Origin: Aeromicrobium sp.
GTDB taxonomy: Bacteria; Actinomycetota; Actinomycetes; Propionibacteriales; Nocardioidaceae
Length of the DNA: 46,079 nucleotides
Direction: 5' to 3'
NCBI GenBank assembly: GCA_025965175.1
Contig: JAOPXL010000087.1
Span: 1 to 46,079 of the forward strand
Made by a program: the position numbers and the translations under genes. The notes below the pieces were generated by a model. The model was not told where the DNA came from and ran no database searches. It saw nothing but the letters and a program-made list of their open reading frames with translations. This document shows, piece after piece, positions 23,727 to 31,309 of the stretch (within the stretch, counting starts at the first letter, position 1; the number at the start of each line of letters is the position of its first letter).

Positions 23727-23814
23727 GGTTTACCACGGTCCCTGAGGAGCTTGGCGCACCCCGCAGGATGCATCCCACGGGATGCGCCAGCTTGCTCAGG
23801 GACCGTGGTAAACC
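23727..23814. repeat. Long palindrome between FKBP gene and hrpA
   Basis: GGTTTACCACGGTCCCTGAG (23727-23746) is exactly inverted at 23795-23814. The inner parts (AGCTTGGCGCA and TGCGCCAGCTTG) also pair with small offsets, giving arms of nearly 40 bases. It fills the gap between two convergent genes and can serve as a bidirectional terminator. The GGTCCCTGAG core resembles dispersed actinobacterial palindromic elements, which I recall but cannot check here. Confidence 0.75.
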
Positions 23815-23822
23815 AATCCGCG

Positions 23823-26800
23823 TCAGGGCAGGGCGTCGACGAGTGCGGTGACCCGTTTGACCGACACGGGGAACGCGGTCCGGAGGTTCTGGGCCAGCAG
23901 GCCGACCCGCAGCTCCTCCAGCGCCCAGCGCACGTGCTGGACCTCGGGGGAGAGCCGGGCCCACGGCGACAGGTCGGCCGTACGTTCGTGGAACCGGGCC
24001 TCCAGCGCCTGCGTCGCCAGGAGGTCGTCGGTCACTGATGCCTCGAGCCGCCGCCGGGCCGCCTGGAGGTAGATCGGCAGCCGGCGCATCTGCGGGGCGC
24101 CCGCATCGCGGATGAAGCCCGGGTAGATCAGCCACGACAGCTGCACCCGGACGTCCTCGCCGGCCTCGGTCTGCGGGAGAGGCACGAGGTCGCCCATCGC
24201 CCGCAGCGTCGCCAGGACGCTCTGCACGATCTGCTCGGTCTCGTCGTGTGCCTCGGCCCGCACCGTCTCGTGCAGCAGCCCGAAGTCCACCTCCTCCCAC
24301 ACCGGACCACCGTGTCGCACCAGGAGCACCTCGATCGCGGCCAGCCACGCCTCCTCGATGGCCGCCGCCGCATCCCGGTGCGGCCCGGTCGACAGCAGCA
24401 GCTTTGAGTGCACGTCCAGCGACCGGCCGATCTGGGGCACGGGGGTCGCCATGGCGTACGACAGCAGCTTCGCCTGGCCCTTGATCATCGCGACCGACTG
24501 CTCCGCCGCCGAGTCGAGGATCCGCAGCGCCACCCAGGACCCCTCGTCGACCAGAGCGGGATAGCCCGTGACCTGCCCCGCCCGGATCGTCGGCTCGATC
24601 GTCCCGACGTCCCACGTGCGCAAGCCCGTGCGCTCCTCCTGCCGGGCGACCGCCGTCAGGTCGGCGCGGACGTGGCTGGCCAGCGAGCTGCGCAGCTCGG
24701 CCAGGTCCTTGCCGCGCGCAAGCTCGTCACCCCCCTCGACGACGCGGAACGTCACCCGCAGGTGCGAGGGGAGCGACCCGAAGTCGAAGTCGTCCGCCGA
24801 CACCACCGTCCCATTGAGCAGCCGCATCTGGCGCGCGAGCTCCTCGCTGAGGTCGGTCGCAGACGGATCCATCGCCTCGACCAGCCGAGGGGCGAACTGG
24901 GCGGCGGGGACGAACTCGCGGCGTAGCCTCTTGGGCATCGACCGGATCAGCTCGGTGACGAGCTCGACCCGGTGCCCGGGCACGTGCCAGTCGAACGCCC
25001 GGTCATTGACGACCAGCAGTCGCTCGACCGGCAGGTCGACCGTCACGCCGTCCTCCTGCGTGCCGGGCTCGAAGGCGTACGTCAGGGGGTACGACTCGCC
25101 GTCCGAGTGCCACTCGCGCGGAAACTCCGCGTCGGCGTCGTCGGGCCCGCTGGTCAGCATCGCGGGGTCGAACGTCAGGAGGTCCGGCTGGGTGTGTCGG
25201 GTCTTCTTCCACCACGCGTCGAAGTGCCGGGTCGAGACGACGTGGGCGGGGACCCGGGCGTCGTAGAAGGCGTACAACGTCTCGTCGTCGACGCGCAGGT
25301 CGCGGCGCCGGAGTCGGTCCTCGAGCTCCTCGACCCCCTCGATCATCCGCTTGTTGTCGGCGTAGAACCGGTGGTGCGTACGCCACTGCCCCTGCACCAG
25401 CGCGTGACGGATGAACAGGTCGCGGGACACGACTGGGTCGATCGGCCCGAGCTGGACGAGCCGGTCGGCGACAAGCGGGATGCCGAACAGCAGAAGCTTC
25501 TCGCGCGCCATGGCCGAGCCGCGCCGCGTCGACCAGTGCGGCTCGCTGTAGGACCGGTTGATCAGGTGCTCGCCGGCGGCCTCGACCCACTCCGGCTGGA
25601 TCTTGGCGGCGGTCCGCCCCCAGAGCCGGCTGGTCTCGACGAGCTCGCCGACCATCGTCATCCGCGGCGGCTTCTTGGCCAGGCCCGAGCCGGGCCAGAT
25701 CATGAACTTCGCTTGCCGGGCGCCCAGGAACTCGCGGCCGTCGGTGTCGCGCAGGCCGATGTGTGACAGCAGCCCGGCCAGCAGTGCCTGGTGGATACGG
25801 TCCGGGTCCGCGCCGATGCTGCCGGGCTTGAGCCCCAGCTCCTTGGCGGTGCGGCGCAGCTGGGAGTGGACGTCGTGCCACTCACGGATCCGCAGCCAGT
25901 GCAGGTACTCGTCGCGGCACAGCCGCCGGAACGCCGAGCTGGACAGCTCGTCACGCATCTCACGGATGTACTTCCACAAGGTGAGGTACGACAGGAAGTC
26001 CGAGTCCGGCTCGCGGAACCGGCGGTGCATCTCGTCGGCCGCCTGCTGCTGCTCCAGCGGCCGTTCGCGCACGTCCTGGATCGACATCGCCGAGACGATG
26101 ACCAGGACGTCGGCGAGGCAGCCGAGCCGGTCGGCGGCCAGCAGCATGCGGGCCAGCCGGGGGTCGGTCGGCAGCGTCGACATGCGACGGCCGATCTTGG
26201 TGAGCTTCTGCCCCTCCATCGCGCCGAGCTCGTAGAGCAGGTTGAGGCCGTCACTGATGGCGCGGGAGTCCGGCGGGTCGAGGAACGGGAAGTCCTTGAT
26301 GTCGCCGAGCTCGAGGGAAGCCATCTGCAGCAGCACCGAGGCGAGGTTGGTCCGCTGGATCTCTGGATCGGTGAACTCGGGACGACCGTCGTGGTCCTCC
26401 TGCGAGTAGAGCCGGATGCAGATGCCGTCCGCGACCCGACCGCACCGGCCCGCCCGCTGGGACGCGCTGGCCCGGGAGATCGGCTCGATCGGCAGCCGCT
26501 GCACCTTGAGCCGCTGGCTGAAGCGGGAGATGCGGGCGAAGCCGGGGTCGATAACGTACCGGATGCCGGGGACCGTCAGCGAGGTCTCCGCGACGTTGGT
26601 CGCCAGCACGATCCGGCGGCCGGGGTGACTGCTGAAGATCTTCTGCTGGTCGGCAGCGGCGAGCCGGCCGAACAGCGGCAGGATCTCGGTGCGGGGATAC
26701 TTCCTGCCCGTCAGGAACTCCGCGGCGTCGCGGATCTCCCGCTCGCCGGAGAGGAACACCAGGATGTCGCCCTCGGCCGGGAGCTCGGACACGGCGTGCG

Positions 26801-27410
26801 CGATCGCCTCGAGCTCGTTGTCCGAGCCTGTGTCGGCGATCGGGCGGTAGCGGACCTCGACGGGGAACGTCCGTCCGCTGACCTCGATGACCGGCGCGTC
26901 GAACATCTCCGCGAAGCGTTCGACGTCGATCGTCGCCGAGGTGATGACGAGCTTGAGATCGGGACGCCGGGGGAGCAGCTGCTTGAGGTAGCCCAGCAGG
27001 AAGTCGATCGACAGGGACCGCTCGTGTGCCTCGTCGATGATGATCGTGTCGTAGCGGGACAGCCGGCGGTCGCGTTGCAGCTCGGCCAGCAGCAGGCCGT
27101 CGGTCACGAGCCGGATCGCGGTGTCCTCGCGGGTCTGGTCGTCGAACCGGACGGCGTACCCGACCTCCGCCCCGAGCTCGACCTCGCACTCGTCGGCGAT
27201 CCGCTTGGCGACCGATCGGGCCGCGATCCGCCGCGGCTGGGTGTGAGCGATGGACCGGCGCCCCAGCTCGTAAGCGATCTTGGGCAGCTGGGTCGTCTTG
27301 CCGGAACCGGTCTCACCGGCGACGACGACGACCTGATGGTCACGCATCGCGGTCGCGATGTCGTCGTGGCGGTCACTGATCGGCAGTGCGGGGTCGTACG
27401 AGATTTTCAC
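23823..27410 (-). CDS. hrpA: ATP-dependent RNA helicase HrpA
   Basis: A 1195-residue DEAH-box helicase. Walker A is GETGSGKT (32-39), the DEAH box is at 126-129, and QRAGRCGR marks motif VI. A winged-helix/ratchet and OB region follow, then the long C-terminal DUF3418-type domain that is typical of HrpA rather than HrpB. In E. coli the protein unwinds mRNA and rescues stalled ribosomes. The GTG at 27410 overlaps the stop of the CPBP protease gene (GTGA), so the frame's longer upstream extension is rejected. It is the largest intact gene in the window, which argues against pervasive sequencing errors. Confidence 0.94.
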   Translation of the reverse strand: MKISYDPALPISDRHDDIATAMRDHQVVVVAGETGSGKTTQLPKIAYELGRRSIAHTQPRRIAARSVAKRIADECEVELGAEVGYAVRFDDQTREDTAIRLVTDGLLLAELQRDRRLSRYDTIIIDEAHERSLSIDFLLGYLKQLLPRRPDLKLVITSATIDVERFAEMFDAPVIEVSGRTFPVEVRYRPIADTGSDNELEAIAHAVSELPAEGDILVFLSGEREIRDAAEFLTGRKYPRTEILPLFGRLAAADQQKIFSSHPGRRIVLATNVAETSLTVPGIRYVIDPGFARISRFSQRLKVQRLPIEPISRASASQRAGRCGRVADGICIRLYSQEDHDGRPEFTDPEIQRTNLASVLLQMASLELGDIKDFPFLDPPDSRAISDGLNLLYELGAMEGQKLTKIGRRMSTLPTDPRLARMLLAADRLGCLADVLVIVSAMSIQDVRERPLEQQQAADEMHRRFREPDSDFLSYLTLWKYIREMRDELSSSAFRRLCRDEYLHWLRIREWHDVHSQLRRTAKELGLKPGSIGADPDRIHQALLAGLLSHIGLRDTDGREFLGARQAKFMIWPGSGLAKKPPRMTMVGELVETSRLWGRTAAKIQPEWVEAAGEHLINRSYSEPHWSTRRGSAMAREKLLLFGIPLVADRLVQLGPIDPVVSRDLFIRHALVQGQWRTHHRFYADNKRMIEGVEELEDRLRRRDLRVDDETLYAFYDARVPAHVVSTRHFDAWWKKTRHTQPDLLTFDPAMLTSGPDDADAEFPREWHSDGESYPLTYAFEPGTQEDGVTVDLPVERLLVVNDRAFDWHVPGHRVELVTELIRSMPKRLRREFVPAAQFAPRLVEAMDPSATDLSEELARQMRLLNGTVVSADDFDFGSLPSHLRVTFRVVEGGDELARGKDLAELRSSLASHVRADLTAVARQEERTGLRTWDVGTIEPTIRAGQVTGYPALVDEGSWVALRILDSAAEQSVAMIKGQAKLLSYAMATPVPQIGRSLDVHSKLLLSTGPHRDAAAAIEEAWLAAIEVLLVRHGGPVWEEVDFGLLHETVRAEAHDETEQIVQSVLATLRAMGDLVPLPQTEAGEDVRVQLSWLIYPGFIRDAGAPQMRRLPIYLQAARRRLEASVTDDLLATQALEARFHERTADLSPWARLSPEVQHVRWALEELRVGLLAQNLRTAFPVSVKRVTALVDALP

Positions 27411-28156
27411 TTGAGGCCCAGCGAGTCGGCGAACAGGAGGTAGCCGACAAAGGCTACGACGTCGAGCAAGGTGTGTGCGACCACGAGGGGCAGGACGCGT
27501 CGGGTGCGGTGGAACCAGTAGCCGAACACGAGTCCCATCACGAAGTTGCCGATCCCAGGACCGACCCCCTGGTAGAGGTGATAGCTGCCCCGCAGCGCGG
27601 CGGCGGCCACGATCGTGGCGGTGGTCGACCAGCGCAGCTGCCGCAGACGGGTCATCAGGTAGCCGACCACGACGACCTCCTCGACCAGCGCGTTCTGCAC
27701 TGCGGCGAGGACCAGTACCGGCACAGTCCACCAGTACGACGTGTCCGGGGCCGGGATGACCTGCGCCGTGATGCCCAGCAGGCGCCCGATGCCGTACAGC
27801 GCGAGGCCGGGGACGCCGATGCCAAGGAACAGCAGGCTGCCCCACAGCGCGTCGTGCCGCGGACGGGACAGGTCCAGGCCGATCCGCTCGGTCACCCGTT
27901 CCTTCACGGGATCCGCCGACAGCAGATAGAGCGCCAGCGCCACGATCACGAGGGCGAACCCGATGCCCAGCACCTGATAGACGAAGTCGAAGACCTCGCG
28001 GTTGTCCTGCGAGGCGTTCAGAGTCGCGGTCTGGCCCTTGAGGCCGCCGTCGGCGGTGGCCTTGCGGATCAGCGACACCAAGGAGTAGACGCCGGACGCG
28101 CCGAGGGACAGCCCCAGGACGATCCAGACCTCGGCCTTCAGACGCCGGTCAGACAC
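27407..28156 (-). CDS. CPBP family intramembrane protease-like protein
   Basis: A 249-residue membrane protein with about seven predicted helices. The CPBP (Abi/CAAX protease) motifs are LVEEVVVVGYLMTRL, GSYHLYQG and VVAHTLLD. The first motif has the two glutamates but lacks the usual arginine of EExxxR at the standard place, with TRL further on. The GTG start is three bases upstream of the metallopeptidase stop, and its own stop overlaps hrpA, so the three genes form one operon. Function is unknown; relatives process prenylated or membrane proteins. Confidence 0.88.
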   Translation of the reverse strand: MSDRRLKAEVWIVLGLSLGASGVYSLVSLIRKATADGGLKGQTATLNASQDNREVFDFVYQVLGIGFALVIVALALYLLSADPVKERVTERIGLDLSRPRHDALWGSLLFLGIGVPGLALYGIGRLLGITAQVIPAPDTSYWWTVPVLVLAAVQNALVEEVVVVGYLMTRLRQLRWSTTATIVAAAALRGSYHLYQGVGPGIGNFVMGLVFGYWFHRTRRVLPLVVAHTLLDVVAFVGYLLFADSLGLK

Positions 28157-28159
28157 CGA

Positions 28160-29065
28160 TCACAGGTCGTTCGTGCTGAAGGTGTCACACGAGTTGGCGG
28201 TGCCGCCCTCGTAGCCGGCCATGAACCACTTCTGGCGCGACTTGCTCGAGCCGTGGGTCCACGTGTCCTGGTTGACGTTGCCCCCGCCGAGTGACTCCTG
28301 GATGTGGTCGTCGCCGACGGCCGCGGCCGCCGAGAGGGCGGAGTCGATGTCGGCCTGGGTCAGCGGTTGCAGCAGGGTGTTGCCGTCGGCGTCCTCGGTC
28401 GTGGACGCGTGCTTGGCCCACACCCCCGCGAGGCAGTCGGCCATGAGCTCGATCCGGACGCCACCACTGAGCGGACCGGTCTTGCCGTCCTGACCCTTCT
28501 GGAGGAACCCCAGGATGTTCTCGACGTGGTGGCCGTACTCGTGCGCCACGACGTACTCCTGCGCCAGCGCACCGTCGTCGGCGCCGAACCGACTCGTGAG
28601 CTCGTCGAAGAAGCTCGCGTCGATGTAGACCCGCTCGTCGCTGGGGCAGTAGAACGGTCCGGTCTGGTTGGACGCCGTGCCGCAGGGAGACTGGGTCGCG
28701 CCGGAGTAGAGGACCGTCTTGGCCGCCCGGTACTGGCGGCTGACGTCGGCGGGCAGGGCGTCGTTCCAGTAGTCCTGCACGCTGTTGACGGTGCCGATGA
28801 CGCGGCACGTGGCGTCACGGTTGGCGTCGGCGCCGGTCTTGCACTGCTCGAAGCTCTGCGTGGACTCCTGGCCACCCGGCTGCACCTGGCTGGTGTCGAA
28901 CGGGCTGCTGCTGCCCGTGATCGAGGAGAGGTCGACGCCGAGGAACGCCCCGATGAGCACGATGACCAGTCCGCCGATGCCACCGCCGATCGCGAGCCCG
29001 CCGCGCGAACCGCCGCCCCCGGTGACCTGACTCGTGTCGAGGTTCGCACCCTCGTTGAAGCTCAT
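28160..29065 (-). CDS. YpfJ-type neutral zinc metallopeptidase
   Basis: A 301-residue membrane-anchored metalloprotease-like protein. The N-terminus MSFNEGANLDTSQV is typical, followed by a Gly-rich stretch and one helix (GGLVIVLIGAFLGV). The extracytoplasmic domain has the zinc motif VVAHEYGHHVE (HExxH) and IELMADCLAGVWA, which supplies the third ligand. Four or more cysteines (CKTGADANRDATC, PCGTA, FYCPSD) suggest disulfides. Substrates are unknown. The ATG follows TAGACT by seven bases, a leaderless arrangement. Confidence 0.92.
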   Translation of the reverse strand: MSFNEGANLDTSQVTGGGGSRGGLAIGGGIGGLVIVLIGAFLGVDLSSITGSSSPFDTSQVQPGGQESTQSFEQCKTGADANRDATCRVIGTVNSVQDYWNDALPADVSRQYRAAKTVLYSGATQSPCGTASNQTGPFYCPSDERVYIDASFFDELTSRFGADDGALAQEYVVAHEYGHHVENILGFLQKGQDGKTGPLSGGVRIELMADCLAGVWAKHASTTEDADGNTLLQPLTQADIDSALSAAAAVGDDHIQESLGGGNVNQDTWTHGSSKSRQKWFMAGYEGGTANSCDTFSTNDL

Positions 29066-29072
29066 GCGCTGC

Positions 29073-29111
29073 AGTCTACGCACGGCAGACGGGCGTCGCC
29101 GCGGATAGTCT
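29073..29111. promoter_or_regulatory. Divergent leaderless promoters of metallopeptidase and DUF445 genes
   Basis: Minus-strand TAGACT (29078-29073) is seven bases before ATG 29065. Plus-strand TAGTCT (29106-29111) is six bases before GTG 29118. Confidence 0.6.
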
Positions 29112-29117
29112 CGCCGT

Positions 29118-30398
29118 GTGACGACGACACATGCGACCGCCGGTCTTGCGATGCCCGAGGGCCTTTCGGCCGGTGATGCGGCGCGGTTGAAGGGCCTGCG
29201 CAGGATGCGCGCGCTGGCGCTGTCGCTCCTCGTGCTCGCCGCGGTCGTGTACGTCCTGACCCGCCACCACGACACCGGCTGGCTGGGCTACGTCAACGCG
29301 GGGTCCGAGGCGGCCATGGTCGGGGCGATCGCCGACTGGTTCGCCGTCACGGCCCTGTTCCGGCACCCGCTCGGTCTGCCGATCCCGCACACTGCGATCA
29401 TCCCGAACCGCAAGGAGTCGCTGGGGGAGAGCCTGCAGGAGTTCGTCGCCGACAACTTCCTGCGCGAGGACGTCATCCGGGAGCGCATCGCCTCGGCCGG
29501 AGTGGGGCATCGTGTCGGCGAGTGGCTGGTCGAGGGCAACCATGCCGATCGTCTGGTGCGCGAGGGGTCACGGATTCTCTCGGACGCGTTGTCCCACGTC
29601 CAGGAGACCGATGTCGCGGCCCTGGTCGAGCAGGCCCTGATCCCGCGCCTGCAGGAGGAGGAGCTCAGCCCGGTCGTCGGTCAGCTGATGGACGAGGTGC
29701 TGCGTGACGACGCGCACCGCGGACTCGTGGACCTCGCGGTGGACGAGCTCGGCCGGTGGCTGCTGCACAACCATGACGAGGTCGCCGCGCTGATCGAGAA
29801 CCGCGCACCGTCGTGGACGCCACAGTGGCTCGACAAGCGGGTCGCCACCTGGGTTCACGAGCAGGTCGTCGCCTGGGTCGCCGACATCGGCCGCACCCCG
29901 GACCACAACGCGCGCATCGCGCTCGACAAGTGGCTCCGTCAGCTCGCCCACGACCTGCAGCACCAACCCGAGACGATGGAGCGCTTCGAACGCCTCAAGG
30001 TGCGGATGCTCGCCCAGCCGCGGGTCAGCACCACCTCGGTCCAGCTGTGGGACGCCCTGCGCCGCGCTCTCATCGGGTCTCTCGGCGACGAGACCGGACT
30101 TCTGCGCACCCGGGCCAAGGAGGAGCTCGACAAGCTCGGCCGGCGGCTCACCGACGACCCCCAGCTCGCAGCGCGCGTCGACACCACGATCTCCGACGTC
30201 GCGGCGTACGCCGTCAACCACTACGGGCACGAGGTGGCCACGATCATCTCCGCCACGGTCAATCGGTGGGACGGGAAGGAGACCGCCGAGCGGATCGAGC
30301 TGCACGTCGGACGGGATTTGCAGTTCATCCGGATCAACGGCACCGTCGTGGGCGGCCTGGCCGGTGTCGTGATCCACGCGATCTCGACCCTGCTCTGA
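29118..30398 (+). CDS. DUF445 membrane protein
   Basis: A 426-residue DUF445 (YjiN-like) protein. Two membrane segments flank the conserved block GAIADWFAVTALFRHPLGLPIPHTAIIP. A long helical soluble region follows, and a C-terminal helix (VVGGLAGVVIHAISTLL) returns to the membrane. The function of the family is unknown. The GTG start is supported by the leaderless promoter; ATG 29151 is an alternative. Confidence 0.92.
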   Translation: MTTTHATAGLAMPEGLSAGDAARLKGLRRMRALALSLLVLAAVVYVLTRHHDTGWLGYVNAGSEAAMVGAIADWFAVTALFRHPLGLPIPHTAIIPNRKESLGESLQEFVADNFLREDVIRERIASAGVGHRVGEWLVEGNHADRLVREGSRILSDALSHVQETDVAALVEQALIPRLQEEELSPVVGQLMDEVLRDDAHRGLVDLAVDELGRWLLHNHDEVAALIENRAPSWTPQWLDKRVATWVHEQVVAWVADIGRTPDHNARIALDKWLRQLAHDLQHQPETMERFERLKVRMLAQPRVSTTSVQLWDALRRALIGSLGDETGLLRTRAKEELDKLGRRLTDDPQLAARVDTTISDVAAYAVNHYGHEVATIISATVNRWDGKETAERIELHVGRDLQFIRINGTVVGGLAGVVIHAISTLL

Positions 30399-30432
30399 GC
30401 TCGACGCCCGACTCTCGACCTCGGGTCCAGAC

Positions 30433-30505
30433 TCGTCCACATGTGTGGACAACCTGTGGGTAACCTGACGTGAACTGTGGGTGACACTCGTCACATTGTG
30501 GACAT
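30433..30505. promoter_or_regulatory. Phased cluster of five DnaA-box-like 9-mers
   Basis: TCGTCCACA (30433, plus) is followed on the minus strand by TTGTCCACA (30444-30452), TTACCCACA (30455-30463), TCACCCACA (30476-30484) and ATGTCCACA (30497-30505). The second is a perfect actinobacterial DnaA box; the others differ by one or two bases. The four minus-strand copies start 11, 21 and 21 bases apart, so they lie on one face of the helix. No dnaA or dnaN gene is nearby, so this is not an obvious origin. Confidence 0.55.
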
Positions 30506-30587
30506 CTGTCTCACTTCCGCGGATTCCTGGAATTGGATCGAGAAGTCCCTTGCGTACCCCCCCGTCCAAGGCTTACAACTGACCTAC

Positions 30588-30765
30588 GCGCTCCTCCGGG
30601 AGAGCGGGAACGGATCCACCAACCAGCTCCATGGCCGGCGATGCAAGTCAACGGCAGTCACCCAGTGATGTGGGGGCCGAGCGGGGCAAGGGTCCGGGAC
30701 ACGAGAGAGTCATCACGCTCGATCACCGAGGCCCCGGGAACTCATACTTCCCGGGGCCTCATCCT
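30588..30765 (+). ncRNA. Candidate small RNA ending at a strong terminator
   Basis: TTGCGT and TACAAC, 18 bases apart (about 30551-30580), could be a promoter. The following 175 bases contain no open frame with a good start and end in the perfect hairpin at 30728-30760. The RNA matches no family that I recognise. Confidence 0.25.
30728..30760 (+). terminator. Perfect 13-bp terminator hairpin
   Basis: GAGGCCCCGGGAA pairs with TTCCCGGGGCCTC around a seven-base loop, followed by ATCCTCATTCT. Confidence 0.7.
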
Positions 30766-30795
30766 CATTCTACGGGCTCCGGAGGTGTCGGGCAG

Positions 30796-31006
30796 ATGAC
30801 CGTGTTCGGCAGACTCGAACGCAAGCTCGGCCGGTACGAGGGGGCGCCGGGCCACCGAGGTCGCGGTCAAGGACATGTCCCGCGAGGACCAGGTTGCCTA
30901 CATGGACGACCCGCGCGGAGCTGTCGGGCGCATGGGAGCCCGCGAGGGCGTCAAGTCCTCCGGCCCCACCCCGGGCCTGGACGTCTTCGGTCCGGGAACA
31001 CCCTGA
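30796..31006 (+). pseudogene. Small gene with apparent frameshift in a G-run
   Basis: An ATG with GGAGG ten bases upstream opens MTVFGRLERKLGRYEG. The frame then becomes implausible, while the next frame reads ATEVAVKDMSREDQVAYM and ends DVFGPGTP at 31004-31006. Removing one G from the five-G run near 30840 joins the two into a hydrophilic protein of about 69 residues. I do not recognise the family. A terminator follows at 31030-31059, supporting a real transcription unit. If the break is genuine, a 43-residue product from ATG 30875 could remain. Confidence 0.35.
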
Positions 31007-31029
31007 AACGCCGGGCCGTCAGGAGGTGA

Positions 31030-31059
31030 CCGGCCCACCGGTGTCAAGAGGTGGGCCGG
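31030..31059 (+). terminator. Terminator hairpin before tRNA-Leu
   Basis: CCGGCCCACC pairs with GGTGGGCCGG around a ten-base loop. A G-run and TTT follow. Confidence 0.65.
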
Positions 31060-31106
31060 GGGTTTGCTAGAGTTCAGTGCTGCACGGCGCCCCACTTGGG
31101 GCGCAC

Positions 31107-31191
31107 GTCCGGGTGGCGGAATGGTAGACGCGCTAGCTTGAGGTGCTAGTGCCCTGTTAGGGGCGTGGGGGTTCAAGTCCCCCCTCGGACA
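31107..31191 (+). tRNA. tRNA-Leu (anticodon GAG)
   Basis: An 85-base class II tRNA. The acceptor stem is GTCCGGG with CTCGGAC (one G-T pair). The anticodon stem CTAGC/GCTAG encloses TTGAGGT, giving anticodon GAG. A long variable arm (GCCCTGTTAGGGGC) and the T arm with GGTTCAAGTCC follow. The CCA end is not encoded. A short hairpin GCGCCCC-ACTT-GGGGCGC (31087-31104) lies directly upstream. Confidence 0.95.
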
Positions 31192-31205
31192 CACATAAGA
31201 ACTCT

Positions 31206-31232
31206 GGGCCGGAATCATTGAGATTCCGGCCC
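31206..31232 (+). terminator. Terminator of tRNA-Leu
   Basis: GGGCCGGAATC pairs perfectly with GATTCCGGCCC around ATTGA, followed by TTTGT. It is a canonical Rho-independent terminator. Confidence 0.85.
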
Positions 31233-31309
31233 TTTGTCATGTCCAGGTCCGTCGCTGGGGGATGTCCCTCTGCTCCGTCGGGCGGGCAGTGGCACCGTTG
31301 CCCGCACGG

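Larger units (their letters stand above)
30399..30795. other. Gene-free interval with DnaA-box-like cluster and candidate RNA
   Basis: No coding region is supported in these 397 bases. They hold a phased cluster of DnaA-box-like 9-mers, a possible promoter and a strong terminator, listed separately. Confidence 0.6.

Noticed and set aside
27411-27845. N-terminal extension of HrpA upstream of 27410.
   Set aside because: It overlaps the CPBP gene in another frame; GTG 27410 overlaps the CPBP stop in the usual coupled manner and gives a normal HrpA length.
30399-30795. Replication origin because of the DnaA-box cluster.
   Set aside because: No dnaA, dnaN, gyrB or AT-rich unwinding region nearby; only about five boxes.
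31107-31232. Integrated element at tRNA-Leu.
   Set aside because: No integrase, no duplicated tRNA end and no composition change are visible nearby.
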